A DNA stretch of 64,000 bases from Caldifarciminota bacterium (GTDB lineage: Bacteria > Hydrothermota > Tepidihabitantia > SM23-42): contig JALVOT010000003.1 in the NCBI GenBank assembly GCA_027026255.1, positions 1 to 64,000 on the forward strand, in the 5' to 3' direction. Below the pieces are notes generated by a model. The model ran no database searches and was not told the origin of the DNA. It was given only the letters and a program-made list of their open reading frames with translations. Positions within the stretch are counted from its first letter, which is position 1; every line of letters begins with the position of its first letter. The translations under genes and the position numbers were made by a program. Shown here piece by piece: positions 1 to 9,027 of this stretch.

Positions 1-2830
1 GACTCTGCGAACTGTCAATCGCCACCCAACTGAACACCGGCGACTGCAAATGCGGACCACCCGAATAATAAGCATAATAACGACCCGTATCCGTAGGCAC
101 CAACTGACCAACCGTTAAACGAAAACCCAAAGTATCACAATAAACCCCGGAAACCACCTCAAGCCGAAAATCAACCACCGCACCATAAGGCGTCGAAGCC
201 GCCGCAGTCACCCGATAAACATCCGAATCATTACTCACCGAATCACCCGAAGAAATCACACCATAACGCCCCGAATTATCATTAACCGTAATGTAAGAAC
301 TCGAAGTCATTAAAGTCGATACCACATCACGGGCATCAGCACCACCCGTATTCCTTAAAGTAACCACTAAATCCGCCGCCTCACCAGGATCCAAAATACC
401 ATTGCTGTTATTATCATTAACCACCGCAACACCAACAACCCCCAAAACCGGCGCATAAACCACAAACGAAGAATGCGAAGTCCATATCGAATCATTCCTA
501 TCATGAAACTCAAGAGCAAAACGCACCTCATGACCATCCGGACAATCACCCGCCACCCGAAACCGATAATCAGGATCCGAACGAACAGAATCACCTACCC
601 CAATATCACCATACCAGGCCGAATCAACAGAAACCGTAACATAAGAATCAGACTCCCTTAATAACCCATAAACCGAACGCGCCACCGCCGACCCAATATT
701 CTTCGCCCAACAACCCAACTCAACCCTCTCCCCGGGATTCACCTGACCATTACCACCAGAATCACTCAATACCGTCGAACTCAAAGATACACTGGGGCCT
801 GAAGGAGAATTCACAAGAGCATATCCTTCATAGGGAATATAATTATGTTTTGTTACCGTAACATACATTGTATCCCCTGGCGTGGAGGGATTAACATTCA
901 AAACCGCAGTTCCTGAGGCATTGGTATACCCAGCAACATGCATCTCAGGAGATTGAGCAGGTATCCAGCAGCAAACCAATGCATCTTTAAGTGGCGAACC
1001 GCCGCTCTTTACTGTAACCGTAAAGTCACCATTACCGGGACGGACATAGGCATAATGGGTCACAGTCATATTTGCCGGAACCCCGGTCCACAGGTCAAGC
1101 GATGGGTCACCAAGGACATGATAAGCCTCATAATAATATTGTTTACGATTGGTACTCGCGTTATAAACACCATCATACATACCATCTTCAGTAAATCTTC
1201 CGTGTTCGTATATTGAATCTGCATAGACCGCCTCATACCACTCACGCTGGAGCCAATCATCCTCATCCCAGTATGTAGAAGGGCAGGAACCATAATAAGC
1301 AACTGCACCACCATTCTCTTTTCTAATCCAGGATTCACCACCGCAGGGGTTCGTGCTTGAACCGAAGTTATTGGCGAGGCAGCAGTGTCCCGTAGCAATC
1401 GTCAATAAATCACCATTGGTTAACCGATTTACTTCAGCTACCGTAAATTTGGGTCCATCATGCCAGCCGTCATCATTGCCGTGCCCTGACAGCGTAATCA
1501 AAATACGACCGTCATTCACATTATCAAAAATATCCTGAGTTGTCGCACTGTAGGTTACTTCATAAAGTTTATAAGTAGTATACCCGTTAGGGTTCATAAA
1601 TGTGCTGGTACAGTAGTTATGGGTCCCTTCACTTACAGAATGATTATCATTTCCCGCACAAAATGCATCTTTTTTAAACCAACCACTTGGAAGATCCGCC
1701 TTTTCGTATTTCAGAATTTTATTAACCTCGGTTGTGATATGTGCAGCATTCTCACAGGACAGTCGACCGTGAAAAATATCCGGCAGATATCCGGAACCAT
1801 CCGTCTCTGCATAATAGAGGTCGGTTACCTTTCCTGAAGCACTGCCGGTCGGTGCCGGCATATAACCGCCATTCACATCACCAACAAGTAAAAGATAGGT
1901 GGGTGATGGAGATTGCCTATCAATGTAATTTTCAATCCCGGATGGATTCCAGGAACTAATACTATCCTGGTTAGCAACCTTTACTTTAAAACCCTTCTTT
2001 TTAAGCCAGTATGCAAGATTATTAACCTGAGACTGAAAATTGTTATGGGTAATAATTAAATAATGGATTGGAAGGGGCAGGATACCGCGGGCGAAATCTT
2101 CGTATATATTGTAGTTGAGAATCCTTCTTTTAAGAAAATCTTCGAATACCGGAGAATAATCCTTCAAAAAAACATTACGGGTCTTTTCTAAATCCGAATC
2201 AATAAATCTGACCTCAATTTCAAGCTCTTTATAAACCCTTATCACTCCGGAAACCGGATTATACTGAACCGGCACGACCATAAGTAGATTGAGCCTGTGG
2301 CCGCGCATTATATCATCATTTTCTATTTTTACGATTTCTGAAGGGTAAAATTTATCCGTATTGTATACCTCTTCATCAATCTCAAGCACAGGTCTTTTAC
2401 CCGGCATCTTAATAACCGATGCCAACGCCGGCATAATCCGCTGGGTAATTCCGATATCCTGAAGTGAAATTTCATCATAATCCGCCCTGACGATTCTAAT
2501 TTCAACCCGTGCCCCAAACGGCACACCGATTGTCTGTTTGATTGCCGGCAACTGCGGTTTTCCAATTTCACCGGTATAATATGCATCAGGGATAGAAAAG
2601 CGGACAAAGGTTTCATTCCGGGTATTTATCATCATATCGGTCTTAACCATCTCAGATTCCATACCGAAAACAGAGATGCTGAAATGTGTCGAGCCGGAAG
2701 ATGAGGAAAGCAATCTTATCTCAGCCGGGTTAGAAGACGCTGAATTATCAAAGGCAATCCAGCGTGCCGACAGCACATTAAAAGCCAAAAATATTATAAT
2801 AATGGGTGTTTCTATAACACTCCTTTTCAC
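1..2830 (-). CDS. Secreted gingipain-type C25 cysteine protease (3' end beyond the window)
   Basis: The frame is open from a GTG at 2830 to the left edge, about 943 codons, without a stop; AGGAGG at 2835-2840 decides the start. A hydrophobic signal peptide (residues 1-22, ending near LSA) is followed by a propeptide-like region to about 235, then a C25 peptidase domain at about 240-590. The catalytic pair is visible as SGHG (His450) and GHCC (Cys483/484). After a short beta domain come two CARDB-like repeats of about 110 residues, each with an N-G-x-x-x-P-G-E signature (from about 683 and 797). Family knowledge: such proteases act on the surface or outside the cell, and their C-terminus usually carries a sorting or anchoring domain, here missing beyond position 1. 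The last 790 bases have codon use unlike the rest of the gene. Family call sure; substrate unknown. Confidence 0.85.
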   Translation of the reverse strand, partial: MKRSVIETPIIIIFLAFNVLSARWIAFDNSASSNPAEIRLLSSSSGSTHFSISVFGMESEMVKTDMMINTRNETFVRFSIPDAYYTGEIGKPQLPAIKQTIGVPFGARVEIRIVRADYDEISLQDIGITQRIMPALASVIKMPGKRPVLEIDEEVYNTDKFYPSEIVKIENDDIMRGHRLNLLMVVPVQYNPVSGVIRVYKELEIEVRFIDSDLEKTRNVFLKDYSPVFEDFLKRRILNYNIYEDFARGILPLPIHYLIITHNNFQSQVNNLAYWLKKKGFKVKVANQDSISSWNPSGIENYIDRQSPSPTYLLLVGDVNGGYMPAPTGSASGKVTDLYYAETDGSGYLPDIFHGRLSCENAAHITTEVNKILKYEKADLPSGWFKKDAFCAGNDNHSVSEGTHNYCTSTFMNPNGYTTYKLYEVTYSATTQDIFDNVNDGRILITLSGHGNDDGWHDGPKFTVAEVNRLTNGDLLTIATGHCCLANNFGSSTNPCGGESWIRKENGGAVAYYGSCPSTYWDEDDWLQREWYEAVYADSIYEHGRFTEDGMYDGVYNASTNRKQYYYEAYHVLGDPSLDLWTGVPANMTVTHYAYVRPGNGDFTVTVKSGGSPLKDALVCCWIPAQSPEMHVAGYTNASGTAVLNVNPSTPGDTMYVTVTKHNYIPYEGYALVNSPSGPSVSLSSTVLSDSGGNGQVNPGERVELGCWAKNIGSAVARSVYGLLRESDSYVTVSVDSAWYGDIGVGDSVRSDPDYRFRVAGDCPDGHEVRFALEFHDRNDSIWTSHSSFVVYAPVLGVVGVAVVNDNNSNGILDPGEAADLVVTLRNTGGADARDVVSTLMTSSSYITVNDNSGRYGVISSGDSVSNDSDVYRVTAAASTPYGAVVDFRLEVVSGVYCDTLGFRLTVGQLVPTDTGRYYAYYSGGPHLQSPVFSWVAIDSSQS

Positions 2831-2880
2831 AAAACCTCCTTTCCTGAAGCCTAAGTCAGATAAGGCCATACCGTTTATAT

Positions 2881-2908
2881 ATTATAAACAGATATAACCG
2901 GATGTCAA
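2881..2908 (-). promoter_or_regulatory. Promoter of the C25 protease gene
   Basis: Read on the minus strand: TTGACA (2908-2903), 16-bp spacer, TATAAT (2886-2881). Unlike many promoters here it is followed by a leader of about 45 bases with a strong AGGAGG before the GTG start. Confidence 0.7.
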
Positions 2909-3021
2909 GGTTCGCAACCGCCCCATTATCCGTCTGAACTATAACCCGTTTAACATTTTTTCCAACCCGGAAGACCCTGCCGGCGTGGATACCATATCTT
3001 GCACCTCCGCAATTTGAGCTA

Positions 3022-3049
3022 TTGACTTTGTCGTTTTTTTTCGTAAAAT
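3022..3049 (+). promoter_or_regulatory. Leaderless-type promoter of nnr
   Basis: TTGACT (3022-3027), 16-bp spacer, TAAAAT (3044-3049), then only 6 bases to the ATG at 3056. No Shine-Dalgarno lies in between, so transcription should begin at or next to the start codon. Confidence 0.7.
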
Positions 3050-3055
3050 AAAATT

Positions 3056-4624
3056 ATGCTCATAGTCAAAAACAGCGAGATGCAAAAAATTGACCAATGG
3101 GCGATTGAATCCCTGGGTATCCCGGGTATTGTCTTAATGGAAAATGCCGGGCGGGGCTGTATTGAAGTGCTTAAATATTATTTTCACTTAGATGAAAACT
3201 TACGGGTCTTAATTATCAGCGGTAAAGGGAATAATGGCGGTGATGGTTTTGTCATCGCCCGCCACCTCAATAATCATTCAGTTCAGGTAAAGGTCGTGCT
3301 TCTGGGTAAAGGAGATGCACTAAAAAAGGACAGCCTTACCAATTACCAGATTGCAAAAAAGTCAAAAATTCCTATTATTGAAACAGTAAACCATAAAAGA
3401 GTCAAAAATATCATCCAGGATTTTACTCCTGATATAATCGTTGATGCGATATTCGGTACCGGGTTCAAGGGACGGATTAAAGAACCCTACTATAGTGTCA
3501 TTGAAGCGATGAAGCAGAGTGATGCCTTTATCCTTTCTGTTGATATCCCATCCGGGATTGATGGTGATACCGGAAGTTTTGAAAATACCGCAGTGGTTGC
3601 TGACGCCACGGCAACAATGTGCCTTGCGAAGAGGGGACATTATCTCTATCCGGGCCGTGCCCTGTGTGGGGACCTTTTTATCATAGATATTGGAGTTCCT
3701 TATAATTTAATAGATACTGGATATCCCAGGATTTTAGAGTTTGAAGATATATATAAAATGATGCCCTTCCGTGCACCAGACGGTAATAAAGGAACATTCG
3801 GTCAGGTTCTGGTTATCGCCGGGGCAAGGGGTTTTTCCGGAGCCGCGGCAATGGCCGCAATTTCCGCATTGAAAGTCGGTGCCGGGCTTGTGCGTCTTGC
3901 TGCACCAGAGGGGATAATGAACTCCCTGGAATCAAAATTACTTGAGGTGGTCAAAATCCCTTTAAAACAGACTCCGGAAGAGACAATCACCCATAGTGCA
4001 ATAGACCAGCTCCTGCCTTATTTGGAAAAAACCAATGTCGTTATTATCGGTCCCGGTATTACCACACATCCTGAAACCGCCAGATTTCTCTTTAAATTTC
4101 TGCCCGGGATTAAAAAACCGTTAATAATTGATGCCGACGCCCTCAATATTATAGCCCGGAATATCAGTTTCTTCAAAAAGATTCACAGCCCTTTTATTAT
4201 CACTCCACACCCGGGTGAACTTTCCCGGTTAATAAATCTCACCCCTCAAAAAATAAACAAAGACCGTATCGACCTCGCCGCAAAATATGCACGGTCATTC
4301 AATGGTGTGCTTGTGCTGAAAGGTGCACCGACCATAATCGCCTCACCCGAAGGTGAAGTTTATATCAATCCTACCGGCAATTCCGGCCTTGCCTCAGCCG
4401 GTTCTGGTGATGTCCTGGTTGGTATGATCGGTGGATTTTTGGCCCAGGATGCAACACCAACCAACGCCGCAAATCTGAGTGTCTTTCTCCACGGCCTTTG
4501 TGCCGAACTGGCGATGAAGGACAATAATCAATATTCATTGAACGCCGGTGATTTAATCGATTATATCCCCGAGGCGATAAATTTCATCATAAGGAGAGAA
4601 TTTGTAAAAGAAGATAATGAGTAA
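3056..4624 (+). CDS. nnr: Bifunctional NAD(P)HX epimerase/dehydratase
   Basis: Repairs hydrated NADH and NADPH in the cytoplasm: the N-terminal domain epimerises NAD(P)HX and the C-terminal domain dehydrates the S form using ADP or ATP. Residues 1-220 show the YjeF_N signature (GKGNNGGDG at 56-64, DAIFGTG at 130-136, VDIPSGIDGDTG around 162-173). Residues 230-522 show the kinase-like domain (PDGNKGTFG near 241, IIDADALN near 357, TPHPGE near 383, AGSGDV at 448-453). The 522 residues are normal for the fused two-domain form. The start follows a leaderless promoter. It overlaps the next gene by 8 bases, so the two are probably co-transcribed. Confidence 0.95.
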   Translation: MLIVKNSEMQKIDQWAIESLGIPGIVLMENAGRGCIEVLKYYFHLDENLRVLIISGKGNNGGDGFVIARHLNNHSVQVKVVLLGKGDALKKDSLTNYQIAKKSKIPIIETVNHKRVKNIIQDFTPDIIVDAIFGTGFKGRIKEPYYSVIEAMKQSDAFILSVDIPSGIDGDTGSFENTAVVADATATMCLAKRGHYLYPGRALCGDLFIIDIGVPYNLIDTGYPRILEFEDIYKMMPFRAPDGNKGTFGQVLVIAGARGFSGAAAMAAISALKVGAGLVRLAAPEGIMNSLESKLLEVVKIPLKQTPEETITHSAIDQLLPYLEKTNVVIIGPGITTHPETARFLFKFLPGIKKPLIIDADALNIIARNISFFKKIHSPFIITPHPGELSRLINLTPQKINKDRIDLAAKYARSFNGVLVLKGAPTIIASPEGEVYINPTGNSGLASAGSGDVLVGMIGGFLAQDATPTNAANLSVFLHGLCAELAMKDNNQYSLNAGDLIDYIPEAINFIIRREFVKEDNE

Positions 4625-6062
4625 TCTGCTCTTCTGCTATGCAATTTTTTCAATCAGTGTCTCACCCCCGAATATCTATAGAGAATATTATAATCTTATC
4701 CCCCCGCTGGGGAAAATTCGTTCGATAGCGGCTTCACCGCGCTATATATTTGTTGCCAGTGACAACTACCTCATATTTTTTAATAAACCAGACTTCACAT
4801 TTGAAAAGGCAGTTATGTTTGACCGTAATATAGAAATGCTCGGATACGACCGATGGACCAATGACCTCTGGGTTATCAGTCGGCCTGAAGTTGTAAGGTT
4901 CACACCATTCACATATACCACACGTTCATTCCCCTTTACCCGGGTTGTCTCCAGATTTGCCATCGATGATAAAAATCTCTATCTTGATACCGGTACAAAA
5001 TATCGTCTTGAAAAAAGAAGCGGCAGGATTGAAGCGATCTCTTCATTTCCTGCCGGTCTGCACTGGATTCAAAAATTTACTGCCGGGATACTAAAAAAGT
5101 ATCCGTTCCTCACCCCATACTACTACTTTGATAACGAGCAAGAATCACAAATGCCTTTTCAACGCTATCCCATAACCACAATCTATGATGATGGAATGGA
5201 CCTTTATGTAGGCACCGACCATTTTGGACTCCTGAAGTATAATAAAGTCTCCGGGCAGCATCAGAGAATCATCTACGGTCCATTGGACCCACAAATCGAC
5301 CGGGTATATCAGATTGACTCGACAATCCATTTTCTCTGCGCCGGCGGCATATCATATTTTCAACCCCGGAATAGAAAATGGCATTATCTCCGTCTGCGCC
5401 AGAAGCCGGTTGATATAATCCGGTGCAATCAGGGATTTATTTTCGGCATTGAAAACCGCCTCTTAAAACTGAGCGGCACATTTACATATCCGATAAGCGA
5501 TTTCAAAGGTCGGTTACTCTGCCTTGCCCGCGATACCCGGTATATCTACATCGGCACCGGCCAGGGACTGTTCAGACTCCCCCGTTCCGGGAACGAACCC
5601 ACATTATTTGGACCAGCAGGTCGTGCAATCTATGCAATCTTCATAACAGAAAACAGGATATATGCCGGCGGAGAAAATGGCTTCTATTGTTATGATAAAA
5701 AAAATACCACCTGGTCGATACCATTCAATTTTGGAGTAAAGGACATCGTATCGATCGGTAAGGACCTTTATCTTTTAAGTCTAAATAATCAAATCATAAA
5801 ATACCTACCGGAACAATCTCATTCCGATACCACCTGGTTTTTACTACCCTATTTTAATATCTATGACATTACAACCGACCAGCAGATGCTGTACTGTGCC
5901 TCATATGCCGGAGTCTATTATTATAATCCAGAAACGATGACCTATCAGATTATCTATCATCTCCCCCGTATCAAGTATGACTATCTATTCTTTATTCAGG
6001 AAAAACTTATTGCAGTCGGGGATAACAAAATCTTTTCCCTGTCAAAAGAATACCTCCGATAA
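4617..6062 (+). CDS. Secreted beta-propeller-like protein of unknown function
   Basis: 481 residues; I do not recognise a named family with certainty. A short hydrophobic N-terminus (about residues 3-17) looks like a signal peptide. The remainder is rich in aromatic, Tyr and Gly residues and has recurring short blades of the type 'I-Y-I-G-T-G-x-G-L-F-R' and 'I-Y-A-G-G-E-N-G-F-Y', typical of a two-component-regulator or WD-type beta-propeller with six or seven blades. There is no catalytic motif, no membrane segment after the signal and no C-terminal sorting domain. It sits between nnr (8-base overlap) and tatC (22-base gap). Expected location is periplasm or cell surface, by inference only. 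Confidence 0.75.
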   Translation: MSNLLFCYAIFSISVSPPNIYREYYNLIPPLGKIRSIAASPRYIFVASDNYLIFFNKPDFTFEKAVMFDRNIEMLGYDRWTNDLWVISRPEVVRFTPFTYTTRSFPFTRVVSRFAIDDKNLYLDTGTKYRLEKRSGRIEAISSFPAGLHWIQKFTAGILKKYPFLTPYYYFDNEQESQMPFQRYPITTIYDDGMDLYVGTDHFGLLKYNKVSGQHQRIIYGPLDPQIDRVYQIDSTIHFLCAGGISYFQPRNRKWHYLRLRQKPVDIIRCNQGFIFGIENRLLKLSGTFTYPISDFKGRLLCLARDTRYIYIGTGQGLFRLPRSGNEPTLFGPAGRAIYAIFITENRIYAGGENGFYCYDKKNTTWSIPFNFGVKDIVSIGKDLYLLSLNNQIIKYLPEQSHSDTTWFLLPYFNIYDITTDQQMLYCASYAGVYYYNPETMTYQIIYHLPRIKYDYLFFIQEKLIAVGDNKIFSLSKEYLR

Positions 6063-6084
6063 TTTCCAAAAATAAAATAATCTT

Positions 6085-6795
6085 ATGAACGAAAGGCAGC
6101 TCAGCTTTATTGAACATTTAGAGGAACTGCGCAGGAGAATTCTCTACTCCCTGGGTTGTACCGCTACACTCACAATCGTTACATTCTTCTTCAGCAAACG
6201 GGTGCTCAATTTTGTCATCAGACATTCAAACCTTCAAACTGTATATTTCTTCTCCCCCACCGAGGCGTTCTTTGCCCGGATAAAGATTGCGATATTTCTT
6301 GCCATATTCTTCAGTTTTCCCTTTATCCTATATCAAACCTGGGCATTCATCGGTCCCGGTCTTACCCGCACAGAACGCAGGGTCTCAATCACCTATTTAA
6401 CTTCAGGAATATTACTATTTCTTATTGGAAATATGTTCGGTTATTTTATCCTGATCCCTCTGGGCCTAAAATTCCTCTTATCATTCGGCAATGAAACTCT
6501 TCAGCCGATAATGAATATCAGCCGCTATCTCAATTTCATATTCTGGTGTCTTTTGGGATCTGGATTCCTTTTTCAGCTTCCCCTGCTTCTCTTCTTTTTG
6601 ATGAAACTCGGTATCATCGATATTGATACCGTTGCCCGACATCGGGCTGAGGCAGTCATAATAATATTAACCATCTGTGCAATAATCACACCGACCGGCG
6701 ATTTCTTCACCCTTTCGTTGATTTCTATTCCTCTGCTGTTATTATTTGAATTAAGTATCCAGGCCGCCCGGCTTACCGGGAAAAAAAAGGATTAA
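6085..6795 (+). CDS. tatC: Sec-independent protein translocase TatC
   Basis: Core membrane receptor of the twin-arginine translocase, which exports folded proteins bearing an RR signal. 236 residues with six hydrophobic segments. Family signatures are present: FIEHLEELRRR near residue 8, PTEAF near 58, YQTWAFIGPGL near 87 and TPTGDFF near the end. No tatA or tatB is visible in this window. The only clear Tat-like signal here belongs to the radical SAM protein at 61074. The start has no evident Shine-Dalgarno; a TAAAAT lies 6 bases upstream but lacks a convincing -35, so transcription is more likely continued from nnr. Confidence 0.95.
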   Translation: MNERQLSFIEHLEELRRRILYSLGCTATLTIVTFFFSKRVLNFVIRHSNLQTVYFFSPTEAFFARIKIAIFLAIFFSFPFILYQTWAFIGPGLTRTERRVSITYLTSGILLFLIGNMFGYFILIPLGLKFLLSFGNETLQPIMNISRYLNFIFWCLLGSGFLFQLPLLLFFLMKLGIIDIDTVARHRAEAVIIILTICAIITPTGDFFTLSLISIPLLLLFELSIQAARLTGKKKD

Positions 6796-6979
6796 AGCAT
6801 TCCAAACCGCCAGGGGGTTTAAAAATCCTGCACTGTCCGGCTGCGCCTTTTTTTGAACAGTCCAGGATTTCAAAATCATCGAATGTCTTCTGAACTTCAG
6901 TCACCACATCAATCCCTGAAAAACCTTCAAAATATCTATTATGCCCAGCCGGAACCTCACGACAACCGGGCTTAAGCAT
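6773..6979 (-). CDS. Doubtful small cysteine-containing ORF
   Basis: 68 codons downstream of apt on the same strand, with Cys at 6, 41, 50 and 61. The C-terminal codons overlap the 3' end of tatC on the other strand. There is no good Shine-Dalgarno and no family I recognise. Much of the reading is dictated by an inverted repeat (6823-6870). It may be a chance frame over a transcription-end region, and is listed only because it fills the apt-tatC gap. Confidence 0.2.
   Translation of the reverse strand: MLKPGCREVPAGHNRYFEGFSGIDVVTEVQKTFDDFEILDCSKKGAAGQCRIFKPPGGLECFNPFFSR
6823..6870. terminator. Inverted repeat between convergent tatC and apt
   Basis: Arms 6823-6836 and 6857-6870 are complementary over 14 bases with one C.C mismatch; the 20-base loop contains a T-run (6848-6854). 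It lies between two convergent transcription units. It could act as a bidirectional 3'-end hairpin, although neither side has a classic U-tract directly after the stem. Confidence 0.4.
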
Positions 6980-6999
6980 TTTCTGAAATCAAATACTGC

Positions 7000-7512
7000 T
7001 CAGTATTCAATTAATGTATAAAGGTCATAATCCTTTAATCGTTTTCTACCTTCAAGATAGGTAAGGTCTATAACAAATGCACAACCCACCACCTTACCGC
7101 CGAGTTTCTCAACCAACTTACAGGTTGCCTGAACCGTTCCCCCGGTTGCCAGCAGATCATCGAAGACAAGCACCTTTTCTCCTGGATTGACTGCATCGTA
7201 ATGCATTTCAATTGTATTTTTACCATACTCCAGTGTATATTCCATTGATATTGTTTTCGCCGGCAATTTACCGGGTTTACGCACCGGGACAAATCCACAA
7301 CCAAGTTGAAGAGCAAGGGCGCCGCCAAATATATAACCCCGGGCCTCAACCGAGACAACCTTATCAATATTGCTGGAACGGTATTTTTCAACCGTCTTAT
7401 TGATAACATAGGCAAATGGTTCAGCTTCCTTTAGTAATGGTGTAATATCCCTGAATATTATGCCCTTCTTGGGAAAATCAGGGATATTGCGGATATATTT
7501 TTTTAAATCCAC
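7000..7512 (-). CDS. apt: Adenine phosphoribosyltransferase
   Basis: Cytoplasmic purine salvage: adenine plus PRPP gives AMP and pyrophosphate. 170 residues, the usual family length. It begins with the typical IPDFPKKGIIFRDITPLL stretch. VEARGYIFG is near residue 55 and the PRPP-binding loop VLVFDDLLATGGT is at about 114-126. The start is GTG at 7512 with a clear AAGGAGG upstream. It is last in the pcm to apt operon, 9 bases after acyP. A purine nucleoside phosphorylase (20821-21633) and a deoxynucleoside kinase (27507-28142) elsewhere in the window point to an active purine salvage network. Confidence 0.95.
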   Translation of the reverse strand: MDLKKYIRNIPDFPKKGIIFRDITPLLKEAEPFAYVINKTVEKYRSSNIDKVVSVEARGYIFGGALALQLGCGFVPVRKPGKLPAKTISMEYTLEYGKNTIEMHYDAVNPGEKVLVFDDLLATGGTVQATCKLVEKLGGKVVGCAFVIDLTYLEGRKRLKDYDLYTLIEY

Positions 7513-7521
7513 GATACCTCC

Positions 7522-7791
7522 TTAAAATTTTATATTAAAATCTTCAAAACCCATTTCGTCATCAAACCACTGAACATCCATTCCGGTTATTTGTGCCGAG
7601 ACCGGACCAATCCTGAGCTGCTTGATAAAATCCTGCAGCATCCCCTTATCACCCTCAGCCATAACCTCAACCGTACCATCGGGTATATTTCTTACATAAC
7701 CGCGAATCTGATATTCCCTCGCCTTCTTTACAGTAAAAAAACGATAACCCACCCCCTGGACAATACCCCTGACAATAATCAATGCCCTCAT
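7522..7791 (-). CDS. acyP: Acylphosphatase
   Basis: Small cytoplasmic enzyme hydrolysing acyl phosphates. At 89 residues it is the standard single ferredoxin-like domain. The catalytic Arg17 lies in the motif QGVGYRFF and the catalytic Asn35 in GYVRNIPDGTVEV. It overlaps the upstream LOG-like gene by 4 bases (ATGA), indicating translational coupling. Confidence 0.93.
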   Translation of the reverse strand: MRALIIVRGIVQGVGYRFFTVKKAREYQIRGYVRNIPDGTVEVMAEGDKGMLQDFIKQLRIGPVSAQITGMDVQWFDDEMGFEDFNIKF

Positions 7792-8246
7792 TTCAACCTC
7801 TCCCTGAATGCCCGCTCCACCGCATCCTCCGGTCCTTCGGCTTCAACTATTGGAAGATTTATCTTCCAGGTCTGAATCCCGATCACCGGTGTATTATACA
7901 TCAAACAGAAAGCAATTTCGCTCAGGGTTCCATAACCGCCATCGATCGCAATCGCACAATCACAGGACCGGGCGACAATGAAATTCCTCGCCTGATTCAT
8001 TCCGGTAACAATAGGGATATCAACATAGGGATTGGCATCTTCTTTATGTAAAGTGGGAAGGATTCCAATAACCAGACCGCCTGATTCCTTTGCCCCTTTT
8101 GATGCGGCAGCCATTACTCCACCCATACCACCGGTCAGCAGAATCGCCCCCTTTCTGGCAATCAAACTACCGACCTCTTCGGCAATCCTTAAGATTTTCG
8201 GGTTAGCCTGTGAACCACCGATTACCGCGATAACCTTTTTTTGCAT
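7788..8246 (-). CDS. LOG-like Rossmann protein (TIGR00725 type)
   Basis: 152 residues with a Rossmann-like start (VIAVIGGS, residues 5-12), LLTGGMGGVM near 36 and the family signature GGYGTLSE at 103-110, equivalent to PGGxGTxxE of LOG/'lysine decarboxylase-like' proteins. Some relatives release free bases from nucleoside monophosphates (cytokinin-activating phosphoribohydrolases). This short form is of unproven activity, so only nucleotide binding is inferred. The start ATG at 8246 has GGAG upstream, placed in the 14 bases after the tRNA 3' end. The neighbours acyP and apt are fitting for a nucleotide-related role. Confidence 0.8.
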   Translation of the reverse strand: MQKKVIAVIGGSQANPKILRIAEEVGSLIARKGAILLTGGMGGVMAAASKGAKESGGLVIGILPTLHKEDANPYVDIPIVTGMNQARNFIVARSCDCAIAIDGGYGTLSEIAFCLMYNTPVIGIQTWKINLPIVEAEGPEDAVERAFRERLK

Positions 8247-8260
8247 TCTCCAATCCAGAT

Positions 8261-8333
8261 CGGGGCGGTGGGATTTGAACCCACGACCTCATGGTCCCGA
8301 ACCATGCGCGCTAAACCACTGCGCCACGCCCCG
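8261..8333 (-). tRNA. tRNA-Pro (anticodon CGG)
   Basis: 73 bases fold as a full cloverleaf on the minus strand. The acceptor stem is CGGGGCG/CGCCCCG, the anticodon arm CATGG-loop-CCATG has loop TTCGGGA (anticodon CGG), and the T arm GTGGG/CCCAC has loop TTCAAAT. CCA is not encoded. The 5' end follows directly after the pcm stop codon and the LOG-like gene starts 14 bases after the 3' end, so the tRNA should be cut out of a protein-coding operon transcript. Confidence 0.96.
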
Positions 8334-8990
8334 TCAATCTTTATGCCATCCTTCTTTACCGAGCAAAGGAACAAATGTGCACTCAAAAAGTTCCTTGCGA
8401 TAAATCCTGCCCTTATATTTTTCCACCAGATTCAGGGTCTGGTAAAATTCGGTTCCGACCGGGATCACCAACCGGCCGTTATCTGCCAACTGTTTAATCA
8501 GTGCATCAGGTATTTTTGGAGCACCTGCGGTCACAATGATTCTATCATAAGGCGCAAACTGGGGCCAGCCCAGACTGCCGTCCCCAACCATAAAACCGAT
8601 ATTACGAAAACCAAGTCTATTCAATCTCTGCACCGCCTTTTCTTTCAATCCCGCAATCCGCTCAATCGTATAAACCTTTGCACATAAAAGGGCAAGGATC
8701 GCCGTCTGATACCCAGAACCGGTTCCCACCTCAAGGACAGTATGTTCTGGTTTTAACTCTAAAAGCTCAGTCATTACCGCAACCATATAGGGCTGGGATA
8801 TAGTCTGCCCCTTGCCTACCGGAAGGGGATAATCCTTATATGCCTGATGCTGATAAACCTTATCAATAAACAGATGTCTGGGCACCTTCTTCATCGCCTC
8901 AATCACTCTCTTATCCTTTATTCCCCTTTTAACAATCTGTTGTTCCACCATCTGTTCACGGTCATAACTGTAATCCTTAAGTTCAATCAT
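8334..8990 (-). CDS. pcm: Protein-L-isoaspartate O-methyltransferase
   Basis: Repairs damaged proteins by methylating L-isoaspartyl residues with S-adenosylmethionine in the cytoplasm. 218 residues: the substrate-side motif TISQPYMVA at 63-71, SAM-binding motif I EVGTGSGY at 87-94, and the post-I acid in YTIER. First gene of a minus-strand operon leading into tRNA-Pro, the LOG-like gene, acyP and apt. Its ATG at 8990 lies 9 bases after a -10 box, so the mRNA has almost no leader. Its TGA stop directly abuts the tRNA. Confidence 0.95.
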   Translation of the reverse strand: MIELKDYSYDREQMVEQQIVKRGIKDKRVIEAMKKVPRHLFIDKVYQHQAYKDYPLPVGKGQTISQPYMVAVMTELLELKPEHTVLEVGTGSGYQTAILALLCAKVYTIERIAGLKEKAVQRLNRLGFRNIGFMVGDGSLGWPQFAPYDRIIVTAGAPKIPDALIKQLADNGRLVIPVGTEFYQTLNLVEKYKGRIYRKELFECTFVPLLGKEGWHKD

Positions 8991-8999
8991 CTATGAATG

Positions 9000-9027
9000 A
9001 TAATAATAAAAAAAAGAAGAAAGTCAA
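9000..9027 (-). promoter_or_regulatory. Near-leaderless promoter of pcm
   Basis: Minus strand: TTGACT (9027-9022), 16-bp spacer, TATTAT (9005-9000), 9 bases to the ATG at 8990. Confidence 0.55.

Noticed and set aside
1066-1398. 110-codon minus-strand frame inside the C25 gene
   Set aside because: Shadow of the protease frame, which carries the catalytic motifs across this region.
6068-6084. Leaderless promoter for tatC
   Set aside because: TAAAAT is 6 bases from the ATG, but the position 16 bp upstream has no -35-like hexamer, so it is below the standard of the other sites.
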